64,000 nt of DNA from Lachnospiraceae bacterium. GTDB taxonomy: Bacteria > Bacillota > Clostridia > Lachnospirales > Lachnospiraceae. Below, piece by piece: positions 56,982 to 64,000 of this stretch; positions within the stretch are counted from its first letter, which is position 1; each line of letters begins with the position of its first letter. Location of the stretch: contig CAJTDD010000015.1 of NCBI GenBank assembly GCA_910574885.1, positions 53,482 through 117,481 on the forward strand, given 5' to 3'. Made by a program: the position numbers and the translations under genes. The notes beneath the pieces were generated by a model. The model searched no databases and was not told the DNA's origin. It saw only the letters and a program-made list of their open reading frames with translations.

Positions 56982-58385
56982 CTATTTAATAGCTAAACGC
57001 GCATCATAAGGGCATCCCCCCTCTGTACGTCCGTCTACCACTAACTGTTTTCTGCAGGCAAGATTAAGACAGCTCAGCAGAGACGGGCAGGTACTGCACT
57101 CCGATTTCAAATCACTTCCAGACCACAAACGATTGGCTTCTTCATCCAAAATAACACCTTTATCCGGATCTACAGTCCCCACGAGATTTTTAGGATGATC
57201 CAGGGCGACAGTACATTTTTCAATCTTACCATTAGGACGAAATACAAACCCGTATGGATAAGATGCATAGCATACATTTGAAAAAGGAACCTCATCCTGC
57301 TTCCCCCATTGCATGCCAATCTTATCTATATACGCCTTGTGCGCCAGTATGAGTTCTTTTTTACTTTCTTTTTTTTGTAAATCCAGAGCCTTCACAGTTT
57401 TGCCGCCCCAATCGCCCACAGGGACAACCAACATAAAAAATCGTTTATCATTACCGAACAAATCATACAAATGATCATACCAGGTGAAATCCATATCATT
57501 AGCGAGAATATTTCGCCGGAGGGTAATATGGAACGGATACCTTTCAGCGTCCAAAGAAGCAAGCAAGACCAGATTGTCTAATATGGTTTGCAATGTTCCG
57601 CCGCCTGAGACATGGGGGCGGATCTTATCATGTCCCCAGCCATCCAGAGTAATCTGGTAATCGGTTATCCCTGCTGCATAATACTCTTGAAAATTCTTTG
57701 CATCAAGAAGATATCCATTCGTGGTCATGCTGGATGTAAAATGGAATTGGTGTTTTTCCTGAAGCTCCTGAACAAGGGCGTTTGTTTCCAATATAACATC
57801 CTTACATAAAGTTGGCTCTCCTCCGAACCAACTAATATGAATATTAGGAAAACGAGATGCCTGCTCTGTAATATATTCTTGGATTCGATCCAGTGTATCC
57901 CGAAACATAGATACCGCCCTATGTACTTCATAACAATAAGGACACCGGAAATTGCATCCTTCTGTAGGCATGATAGTCAACATTAAAGTATTATTCAGCA
58001 GGTTCTTAACCTCAGCCACTGCGGTTCTTATCTCTTCGTTATTCAGCAGCAATTCTTGTTCATGAAGAAACTTCGTCAAAGGTGTAGAAATCTCCGGACA
58101 TCCTCCTGATTTGACAATTGTGCGAAACTCCTCTTGAATGTCGGGTTCAGTGAGCATAACCTTGTTTTGCAATAACTTGGAGGATACGTAGATCGCTCCG
58201 TTTTCTTCATAGTGGGTAGTGTAGCCTGGAAGAATGTACATGGTGTTCCCCTTTCGTTGAATAAATTTTTTATCTGATTTGGCGAAAAGGATCTCGGGAA
58301 ATCCTGAGACCCTTTTGATTTTGGAATTAAAATTAACAGTTGCAATTTCCATGAGCGGTAGGCTTACCGTTTCCTCCACGTACAT
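56982..58385 (-). CDS. Radical SAM/SPASM peptide maturase
   Basis: The CNFRCPYC motif (CxxxCxxC) binds the SAM-cleaving 4Fe-4S cluster. A C-terminal SPASM region has many cysteines (CYASYPYG, KIEKCTV, CSTCPSLLSC, ACRKQ, GGCPYD) for two auxiliary clusters. About 140 residues precede the radical SAM domain, suited to a peptide-recognition domain. Such enzymes install carbon-sulfur or carbon-carbon cross-links in ribosomal peptides. The start is unclear: ATG 58385 is the first in frame but has a weak ribosome site; ATG 58352 and TTG 58406 are alternatives. A strong site instead serves an ATG at 58416 in another frame. Confidence 0.88.
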   Translation of the reverse strand: MYVEETVSLPLMEIATVNFNSKIKRVSGFPEILFAKSDKKFIQRKGNTMYILPGYTTHYEENGAIYVSSKLLQNKVMLTEPDIQEEFRTIVKSGGCPEISTPLTKFLHEQELLLNNEEIRTAVAEVKNLLNNTLMLTIMPTEGCNFRCPYCYEVHRAVSMFRDTLDRIQEYITEQASRFPNIHISWFGGEPTLCKDVILETNALVQELQEKHQFHFTSSMTTNGYLLDAKNFQEYYAAGITDYQITLDGWGHDKIRPHVSGGGTLQTILDNLVLLASLDAERYPFHITLRRNILANDMDFTWYDHLYDLFGNDKRFFMLVVPVGDWGGKTVKALDLQKKESKKELILAHKAYIDKIGMQWGKQDEVPFSNVCYASYPYGFVFRPNGKIEKCTVALDHPKNLVGTVDPDKGVILDEEANRLWSGSDLKSECSTCPSLLSCLNLACRKQLVVDGRTEGGCPYDARLAIK

Positions 58386-58416
58386 TAATGCTTTTCTTTT
58401 CTTCAATAACCTGCAT
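58333..58416 (-). CDS. Candidate RiPP precursor, 27 aa, overlapping the maturase start
   Basis: ATG 58416 with an excellent AAAGGAGAT ribosome site 6 bases away opens a 27-codon frame. It begins MQVIEEKKS, has a GGNGKP middle and ends AHGNCNC. A short charged leader and a Gly/Asn/Cys-rich tail would fit a radical SAM precursor, and precursors usually stand directly before their enzyme. Against it: the frame overlaps the enzyme gene, and removing one A from the A-rich run near 58395-58405 would fuse MQVIEE to the enzyme frame. It may therefore be the displaced 5' end of the enzyme gene. Confidence 0.45.
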   Translation of the reverse strand: MQVIEEKKSINVRGGNGKPTAHGNCNC

Positions 58417-58477
58417 GTCTGTATCTCCTTTCCTCCGTATTCAACACTGGAAACTCTGTGTCACTCTTACTTCCTTT

Positions 58478-58580
58478 GCTGTGATTATAAGATACCACAT
58501 ACCACCTGAACATCCCATGTCGTCCCATGTTTCTTTTCAATAACACAAAACGATAACCCAATCTCTCAACTTGACGGGAA
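58478..58580 (-). promoter_or_regulatory. Regulated promoter of the radical SAM operon (copy 1 of conserved block)
   Basis: Minus strand TGTTCA (58512-58507), 17 bases, TATAAT (58489-58484). Upstream are two 10-bp direct copies, ACATGGGACG and ACATGGGATG, abutting the poor -35, a layout typical of activator control. The block aligns without gaps to 63738-63840; by hand count 65 of the first 80 positions agree. Confidence 0.75.
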
Positions 58581-58581
58581 A

Positions 58582-58640
58582 AAGGCGAAACTCTCCTGGA
58601 ATATCTTCCCGAAATTTGGCAATACTTTCCTCATAATCTA
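58582..58640 (-). pseudogene. Relic of an S41 peptidase gene
   Basis: 58582-58605 matches 62618-62641 and 58604-58640 matches 63195-63231 of the intact S41 gene, each with one mismatch. The two pieces are joined after loss of about 550 bp. Same orientation as the intact copy. Confidence 0.75.
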
Positions 58641-58688
58641 GCTATATTTTGCATTATTTCCTGTGAATTACCATAATAATTCAAAATA

Positions 58689-58716
58689 TTAACACTTCTC
58701 TTGACTTGGATATAAT
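58689..58716 (+). promoter_or_regulatory. Promoter of the tandem regulators
   Basis: Plus strand TTAACA (58689-58694), 16 bases, TATAAT (58711-58716), 32 bp before the first regulator start; divergent from the radical SAM promoter. Confidence 0.6.
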
Positions 58717-58748
58717 AATATTATTATTACACTAAAGGAGACAACTTT

Positions 58749-59696
58749 ATGAAAGAACTATTCCTTGGCGAGTATATCCGCCAAGAACGGCTGAAACAAG
58801 GGGTTACACAGGAGCAGTTGTGCGAAGGCATCTGCGAACCCATTACTGTTTCCCGCATGGAAAACGGCAAACAGACCCCTTCCTACAATCGAATCCGCGC
58901 TTTCCTGCAGCGTCTTTCCCTACCGGACGACCGATATTTCGCTGTATTAAGCGAAAACGAACTGGAAATCAAGGGCTTACAGGACGAGATTCGCGCCGAT
59001 GCCGTCCGTTTTTCCCAAGCCGTACCGGAAAATTAGCCCGATATCCAAGCGGCAGGGTTACAAAAACTGGAGAAACTGGAACGTCTCGCGGAACCAGACG
59101 ACCGAATTATCCGCCAGTTCATTTTGACTATGAAGATAACCTTTGGCAAGCCGGACGGTTCTTACAGTTCCGTGGAAGCGTTGGAGGGTTTACTGGAAGC
59201 CCTTCACATCACAGTTCCTAACTGTAATCCGGAAACTTTCAACTTAGGTCTGTCCAGCTTGGATGAGACTTCGTTGATATGCCAGATTGCGTACATATAT
59301 GCAAAGATGGGTCAATCGAATAAAGCACTTGACATATACCGTCATTTGTTTAAATATACGCAAAGTTCCAAATGTGAGACGTCCCGATATGCTGAAAAGT
59401 TTGCTTTAATTGCCCTTGGTTATACCCGTACACTCCTCTTAACAGAAAAGTATGAAGACGCACTTGAGATTGCCAAATTCGGACAGGAAGTTTGCGTAAA
59501 GTATGGTCAATATCAATTTCTTCCTGAACTTCTGGCGCTTCTGGGGAAATGCTATTTCTATAATGATGAGCTGGAGAACTGCAAAGAATTCTATCGGGCG
59601 GCATACTGTCTCTATAAAGAAACCGGAAATGACTACGGACGGCTTCTGATTGAAAATGAAGTAAAAGAAAAACTAAATTTGAAATATCCATTTTAG
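58749..59696 (+). pseudogene. RRNPP/Rgg-like HTH-TPR regulator interrupted by an amber codon
   Basis: Paralog of the next gene. Codons 1-95 encode an XRE helix-turn-helix (GEYIRQERLKQGVTQEQL, SRMENGK) and linker. TAG at 59034-59036 interrupts the frame, which then continues in the same phase as the helical TPR-like sensor domain (ALHITVPNCNPETF, LDETSLICQIAYIYAKMG) to 59696. Aligning with the intact paralog shows no missing residues around the stop, so one substitution inactivated it. It could still yield a 95-residue DNA-binding fragment. AAAGGAG ribosome site present. Confidence 0.85.
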
Positions 59697-59757
59697 TCCC
59701 ATGTCATTAAATTGACAAGGGAAATCATTCCTACATGACAAGATAAGGGGGAGCCTC

Positions 59758-60696
59758 ATGAGAGAATTATCCTTGGGAGAATACATCAAACAAGAACGAA
59801 TAAGACAGGGAATTACTCAGGAACAGTTATGTGAAGGCATCTGTGAACCAATTACGATTTCTCGTATGGAAAACGGGAAACAAATCCCATCCTATACTCG
59901 TATCTGTACTTTTCTTCAACGGCTGGGATTGCCAGACGACCAGTATTTCGCCTTGTTAAACCAGAACGAATTGGAAATAAAAACTTTACAGGATGAGATT
60001 CGTGCCGACATTATTCGATTCGGGCGAGCCAAGCCTGAAAACCGTCCAGCCATCCGTGCGTCTGGTATTCAAAAACTAGAAAAGCTAGAATGTACTAATG
60101 AACGAATTATCCAACAGTATATTCTAGCCATGAGGGGAAGTTTTGGCACACCCCAAGGTGCTTACAGCCCAAAGGAACGTTTAGAGCTTTTATTAGAAAC
60201 TTTACACATTACTGTTCCAAATTGTAACTTAGAAGAAATCGGCCTTGGACTCTACAGTCTGGATGAAACTTCACTAATTAGCCAGATTGCAAATGTCTAT
60301 GCAGATATGGGACAACTAAACAAATCCATTGACATTTATCGGCAGTTATTAAAGTATATACATAAACATTATAGTAAAATATCCCGCTATGCCGGAAAGG
60401 TTGCCTTGGTTTCTCATAACTATACACAAGTACTCCTCATATCAGGACGTTATAAAGATGCATTTGAGATTGCCGAACTTGGACGGAATATCTGTGTAAA
60501 GTACAATCACTATCAATTTCTGCCTGGATTTTTGGATCTTATAGGCGAATATCATTACTATAAAGGAAGCCTCGAAAAATGTAAAGAATACTACCGGGAT
60601 GCTTACTGCCTTTATAAAGTGATTGGAAATGACCGCGATCGGCTTCTTTTGGAAAAAATGGCTAAAGAACAACTAAATATGGATTTTTGCTTTTAA
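59758..60696 (+). CDS. RRNPP/Rgg-like HTH-TPR transcriptional regulator
   Basis: A 312-residue regulator: XRE helix-turn-helix in residues 6-60 (GEYIKQERIRQGITQEQL, ISRMENGKQ) followed by repeated helical pairs of TPR type (SQIANVYADMGQLNKSIDIYRQLL, GEYHYYKGSLEKCKEYYRDAYCLY). This architecture is that of peptide-pheromone receptors such as Rgg and PlcR, which bind an imported peptide and switch transcription. GGGGGAG ribosome site. It is tail-to-tail with a secreted small peptide gene (4-bp overlap) and divergent from the radical SAM operon it probably controls. Confidence 0.85.
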   Translation: MRELSLGEYIKQERIRQGITQEQLCEGICEPITISRMENGKQIPSYTRICTFLQRLGLPDDQYFALLNQNELEIKTLQDEIRADIIRFGRAKPENRPAIRASGIQKLEKLECTNERIIQQYILAMRGSFGTPQGAYSPKERLELLLETLHITVPNCNLEEIGLGLYSLDETSLISQIANVYADMGQLNKSIDIYRQLLKYIHKHYSKISRYAGKVALVSHNYTQVLLISGRYKDAFEIAELGRNICVKYNHYQFLPGFLDLIGEYHYYKGSLEKCKEYYRDAYCLYKVIGNDRDRLLLEKMAKEQLNMDFCF

Positions 60697-60920
60697 AACT
60701 CCCACTCTTCCTTTTCGGGAGTCGCTGGATAAACTAACCTACCAGATCTAATGGCACAACCCCCCAATTTCTCCGAGTACTTAATGCTTTCCACTTTCAC
60801 ATTTTCTGAAACCACCAAAGGAATATCAGAATCGGGATTCGGACTGGCATAGACCTCCGTATGCAGCAAAGAGATACTCAGCAACAACGCCGCCAATAGT
60901 GCCGTTAATTTGTTTTTCAT
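60693..60920 (-). CDS. Small secreted peptide precursor, candidate pheromone
   Basis: A 75-residue product from ATG 60920 (AAAGGATGG upstream) with a signal peptide in residues 1-24 (MKNKLTALLAALLLSISLL) and a short mature part starting around SPNPDSD and ending EKEEWEF with one cysteine. Genes for RRNPP pheromones are typically small, secreted and adjacent to the receptor; this one overlaps the regulator 3' end on the opposite strand. No known pheromone motif recognised, so the role is inferred from context. Confidence 0.65.
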   Translation of the reverse strand: MKNKLTALLAALLLSISLLHTEVYASPNPDSDIPLVVSENVKVESIKYSEKLGGCAIRSGRLVYPATPEKEEWEF

Positions 60921-60974
60921 TTTGGTAAAACCATCCTTTCTTTTTCTTATGGCAACAGAATACACCACAATCTC

Positions 60975-61004
60975 CCCAGAACACCGCATCGTTCTGGGTT
61001 TTTT
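60975..61004 (+). terminator. Terminator of the regulator transcript
   Basis: Plus-strand CCCAGAAC/GTTCTGGG stem with an 8-base loop, then GTTTTTTAT. It lies 280 bp beyond the regulator stop, so the regulator mRNA would run antisense through the whole secreted-peptide gene. From here to 61293 no gene or clear promoter was recognised. Confidence 0.85.
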
Positions 61005-61293
61005 ATCTTTAACGCCTGACGATAGGCTTTAGCATCTCTAAATTTAAAACTTCTCTTGTCGAAAAATGTCGCACAAATGTAATTGAGAAAACTTTCAGAT
61101 AATGATAGAATAAACCCATAAGAAAAATGACGTCCAATCTGAAATTCTTTTTTCTCCTATAGTCAGTGGTTTGTATCTATCGTTTCTTTCCCAGAAAATA
61201 TAGGCATTATCTATTATAAAACATTTACCCAATAAAAGATTTTAGAGATTAATTTAACAATGTTCACGGAGATTTTACGAGGAGGGATTATAT

Positions 61294-62145
61294 TTGGCAA
61301 ATTCATTACGGACATATTTTCCAACGCTTCAAAGCCGTGAAGAAATCTTGGGGAAAATCCATGGCTCAAAAGAGCTGGAAGGTATCTTTCATAGTTGGCA
61401 AGAAAAACAGCGGGAAGAGTTCCTCGATTTCTGTACGGGCGCAAAAGGTGTTAAGATGCTCTATGACTTTTGTATAAAGGCAATACTGAATCCGGAAATT
61501 TATCCGGAACGGCTCGAAGAGTTAATCTCCTTATTGCTTGGGAAAAAGGGAAAACGCAAGATTTCCAGTGTCTATACCATCGTCCTATTCGAGAAAAGCA
61601 CTCCTGAGTTCCATCAATTTCCGGATAAATATATCCACAAATTCCAGCAAGAATCAAATACCGGGTTAAAGCTCAACCTTTTGCAGAAATTTGTCTTTGT
61701 TGCGCTTGACATCTACAGAAAAAACCAGCAAAATAAAAATATAAAGAATCGGCTGAACGGATGGCTTACTTTCCTGAGCAGCGATGCGCCGGAGGATATC
61801 ATTGCGCTGATTGAGAAGTACCCGGATTTCAAGCCGATGTATGCGCAGGTATATGAGATTTGCCAGAATATAGAGCAGGTGATGGGTATGTTTTCAAAGG
61901 AATTGTATGAATTAGACAGAAATACGGTACGTTATATGATTGATGAACTTCAGGAGGAAAATAAACGGTGGAAAGAGCAGGATAAGCAGTGGAAAGAGCA
62001 GGATAAGCGGAATCAGGAAGAAATTGAACACTGGAAAGAGGTAAATTGCCGCAATCAAGAGGAAAATTTATATTTGAAACAAGAAATTAAGCGTCTGCGC
62101 AAGGAATTAGGACGGAAAACGGGGTTAAAGAGGAGGTCATTCTGA
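61294..62145 (+). CDS. Rpn/PD-(D/E)XK transposase-family protein lacking the nuclease core
   Basis: The ends match the Lachnospiraceae Rpn-like family (PTLQSREEILGKI, FLDFCTGAKGVKMLYD, RLEELISLLLGKK; then SVYTIVLFEKS, FPDKYIHKF, NRLNGWLTFLSSDAPED, ELDRNTVRYMIDELQ). Between LLLGKK and SSVYTIV the roughly 100 residues that normally carry the D...ExQK nuclease motif are missing in frame, leaving 283 residues. The C-terminus has a KWKEQDK coiled-coil repeat. TTG start at 61294 with GAGGAGGG 7 bases upstream. Probably an inactive deletion derivative. Confidence 0.65.
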   Translation: MANSLRTYFPTLQSREEILGKIHGSKELEGIFHSWQEKQREEFLDFCTGAKGVKMLYDFCIKAILNPEIYPERLEELISLLLGKKGKRKISSVYTIVLFEKSTPEFHQFPDKYIHKFQQESNTGLKLNLLQKFVFVALDIYRKNQQNKNIKNRLNGWLTFLSSDAPEDIIALIEKYPDFKPMYAQVYEICQNIEQVMGMFSKELYELDRNTVRYMIDELQEENKRWKEQDKQWKEQDKRNQEEIEHWKEVNCRNQEENLYLKQEIKRLRKELGRKTGLKRRSF

Positions 62146-62164
62146 CACTCCTCTTTCACACGAA

Positions 62165-63580
62165 CTATTGCTTCTCAGACTCTCCAATCACCCGCAGGCA
62201 GGTTTCAAGCGGCGTCTCGCCCTCGGGAGATTCGATGTCCGGCTTTGTGCCTTCCTCCATATTACTTGTTCCATCTTCATTTAATGTCCATACGCATTGG
62301 ACACTGCCGTACAGTCTGCTGTTTGGAAGTTCAAATCTCAAACCCATAATGCCTGCCCCTCCATCCCCTTTTGTCTGTTTCCCTACCAGGGTTGCAAAGC
62401 CTGTCTTTTTACAACTGATTGCAAATTCTTCTGCTGAGGAATAATTCTCCGGATAAGTCAATAACCACAATTTCCCGTCCAGAATCTTATGGTCATACCT
62501 CGGAAAAACAGTCCGCTCATATCTCATAAAATGATCTGCATTCCCAAAGTCACCTTTCTCCTCCTCCGGCAACTGTGAAATCGGTTCAGATGGGTAGTTT
62601 TTTATTCCTTTGTATCCAAGGCGAAACTCTCCCGGAATATCATCTGTAGGCGTAACCATGTTTGCCCCAAGGAGCTCTTCTGCCATTTTAAAAATCGGGT
62701 ATATCGTATATGTCAATGGTTCATCAATATTCGGAGCGATTAGGTTATCATAAAAGAAACTATTAATTCCTCCCCGGTTTCCTTTCATATCAAAAATAAC
62801 ATTCTCATAATCAGAAACCTGTTTCATATATTCGATCAAAAGCTCTCCGGCTTCTTCCCTCTGAAAACTGTAATAAAATGTTGGGAGTGTGATCATTGCC
62901 GTTTTCTCATTTATGATTTTTAATTCTGGCATTTCTCCGCTTTCCCCATTCGACCTGCGGTTCGTCCTGTAATTCATATCGTTTTGCACTAATAATACAT
63001 CCCAGTACTTTAACCTGTGATCCGTCTCATCTCCGTCTGTTTCTTTAATTTGGCCAATCGTCTTGCTGAGGGTGATCCCTTCCAACAATGCAGTATAAGG
63101 CATGACTAATTTGACATGCCAATTTCCTCTTACCATTTGAGCAGAATCATTCAGAATCTTATAAAACTCATAGTCATTCTGACTTTTGGACATCTCTTCC
63201 CGAAATTCGGCAATACTTTCCTCATAATCTATCCCCACTTCCGCCAGAATGTCTTCCAGGCAATAGACTTTCTCCTGAATCTTATTCCAAAAAAAATCAA
63301 AGTCTTCCAGCTTTTGTTCTGTTGTCAGGTTCAGCGGTTCACTCGGAGAAATTGCATTAATAAACATTTCGCACTCTGCATTTCCCATTTGCTCTGAACC
63401 TTCAATGTCCTTTCTTTCCTCTTCCGGAATCGGATTTTCGATCCATACTTCCTCAATTTGTGTTTCCTGATCCTGCTCTGTATCTTTCTTGCCAGTTTGA
63501 GTCAATGGCTGACATCCCGAAAGAATAAATGTTACTAACATAACGTATATTAAAATTTGCAATAATCTTTTTTTCTCCAT
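62165..63580 (-). CDS. S41 family lipoprotein peptidase
   Basis: Surface-anchored serine protease of the C-terminal processing (tail-specific) family, 471 residues. The signal peptide ends in lipobox LSGC (Cys about 22). After a negatively charged linker come an N-terminal helical part and the S41 core with NRGG (FDMKGNRGGINS) and the probable catalytic Ser in ENYSSAEEFA followed by GKQTKGDGGAG. No PDZ domain is obvious. AAAGGATG ribosome site. It is preceded by a second copy of the radical SAM promoter block, so it may process the signal or product peptide. Confidence 0.85.
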   Translation of the reverse strand: MEKKRLLQILIYVMLVTFILSGCQPLTQTGKKDTEQDQETQIEEVWIENPIPEEERKDIEGSEQMGNAECEMFINAISPSEPLNLTTEQKLEDFDFFWNKIQEKVYCLEDILAEVGIDYEESIAEFREEMSKSQNDYEFYKILNDSAQMVRGNWHVKLVMPYTALLEGITLSKTIGQIKETDGDETDHRLKYWDVLLVQNDMNYRTNRRSNGESGEMPELKIINEKTAMITLPTFYYSFQREEAGELLIEYMKQVSDYENVIFDMKGNRGGINSFFYDNLIAPNIDEPLTYTIYPIFKMAEELLGANMVTPTDDIPGEFRLGYKGIKNYPSEPISQLPEEEKGDFGNADHFMRYERTVFPRYDHKILDGKLWLLTYPENYSSAEEFAISCKKTGFATLVGKQTKGDGGAGIMGLRFELPNSRLYGSVQCVWTLNEDGTSNMEEGTKPDIESPEGETPLETCLRVIGESEKQ

Positions 63581-63737
63581 CTATACCACATCCTTTATAT
63601 TTCAATTTATTTGAAGGCTACAAAAATACACTTCATTACTATTTTTTCTTAGAATGTTTTTGGGGACATCCGGAAACGTACAATACATTATACTATTCAG
63701 CAATTTAAGGATACTACGTATCGTTCTCACGTCCCTT

Positions 63738-63840
63738 GGTGTGATTATACATTACCACACCCCGCCTGAACTTCCCATATCGCCCCTTGTTTCTTTTAAA
63801 TAATGCAAAACGACAACCTAATCTTCTTAACTTAACGGTG
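63738..63840 (-). promoter_or_regulatory. Regulated promoter upstream of the S41 gene (copy 2 of conserved block)
   Basis: Minus strand AGTTCA (63772-63767), 17 bases, TATAAT (63749-63744), with the same upstream G-rich repeats as copy 1. Between this promoter and the S41 start (63581-63735) lies a 150-base leader without a convincing gene. The flanking 63841-63987 is AT-rich with no recognised feature. Confidence 0.7.
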
Positions 63841-63987
63841 GAAATACCGCATGGTAATAAGATTATTATATATACAAATCCTTTCTTACGGATCTTTAAC
63901 ACTTAAAAAAAGATAAAATCGCTACAGTCCCTATAAAGCCTGCATTTTTTTGTCAAATTTTTGAAATTATTTTGTTGTATGGTGTTG

Positions 63988-64000
63988 TGTTTCACGTGAA
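63988..64000. promoter_or_regulatory. Probable parS centromere site, cut by the window edge
   Basis: TGTTTCACGTGAA at the very end equals the first 13 of the 16 bases of the ParB-binding consensus TGTTTCACGTGAAACA. Confidence 0.65.

Noticed and set aside
63714..63902. 62-residue minus-strand ORF over the second conserved promoter block
   Set aside because: It spans the -10/-35 elements, has no ribosome site, and the corresponding frame is not open in copy 1.

Overview
The window reads as a chromosomal segment of an anaerobic, low-to-mid GC Firmicute of the class Clostridia, most likely a gut Lachnospiraceae member. This is inferred from gene content: one-chain pyruvate:ferredoxin oxidoreductase, ATP-type PEP carboxykinase, K+-dependent membrane pyrophosphatase, a double-cubane-cluster reductase with its activase, single-chain glycyl-tRNA synthetase, the era-yqzL-recO cluster and an ecfA1-ecfA2-ecfT-truA operon. 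No rRNA, tRNA, CRISPR array or phage was seen. Almost every gene from 1 to 58 kb is on the minus strand.

Layout. 1-0.9 kb: 3' end of sstT. 1-7.3 kb: housekeeping operon transcribed M16C peptidase, era, a yqzL-like gene, recO, glyS. 7.4-9.4 kb: an NhaC-type carrier behind a complete lysine riboswitch, so probably a lysine transporter. 9.6-12.7 kb: GH36 alpha-galactosidase and an SDR. 12.9-25.7 kb: PFOR, SGNH hydrolase, an AAA/PD-(D/E)XK protein, two CobW-type GTPases (one very His-rich), pckA and hppA. 25.9-27.6 kb: a secreted His-rich protein, ECF sigma factor and RsgI-like anti-sigma factor. 27.7-30.1 kb: double-cubane reductase, DUF3343 protein and activase. 30.2-37.0 kb: hybrid histidine kinase, a cysteine-desulfurase-like enzyme, truA and the ECF transporter core. 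37.1-41.2 kb: a MutS2 relative without the Smr nuclease, with cyclophilin, EamA exporter and a small gene, all behind a long attenuator-like leader. 41.3-43.8 kb: an accessory island with a coiled-coil repeat protein, a MITE and a DUF3788 gene. 43.8-55.3 kb: a carbohydrate operon (ABC importer, CutC, transglutaminase-like protein, DUF4432, a deleted lyxose isomerase, GH2 beta-mannosidase).

55.3-63.9 kb is the most unusual part. A radical SAM/SPASM enzyme and an ABC exporter form a likely RiPP (modified peptide) operon. It faces two tandem HTH-TPR regulators of the RRNPP/Rgg kind; the first carries an in-frame amber codon. A 75-residue secreted peptide precursor lies antisense to the end of the second regulator. 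An S41 lipoprotein protease follows, and a near-identical promoter block occurs twice, in front of the radical SAM operon and in front of the protease, suggesting a quorum-type regulon. A very short Cys-ending ORF sits at the start of the radical SAM gene; it is either the precursor peptide or evidence that the 5' end of the enzyme gene is frameshifted. The last 13 bases match the start of a parS site, which would place the right edge near the replication origin.
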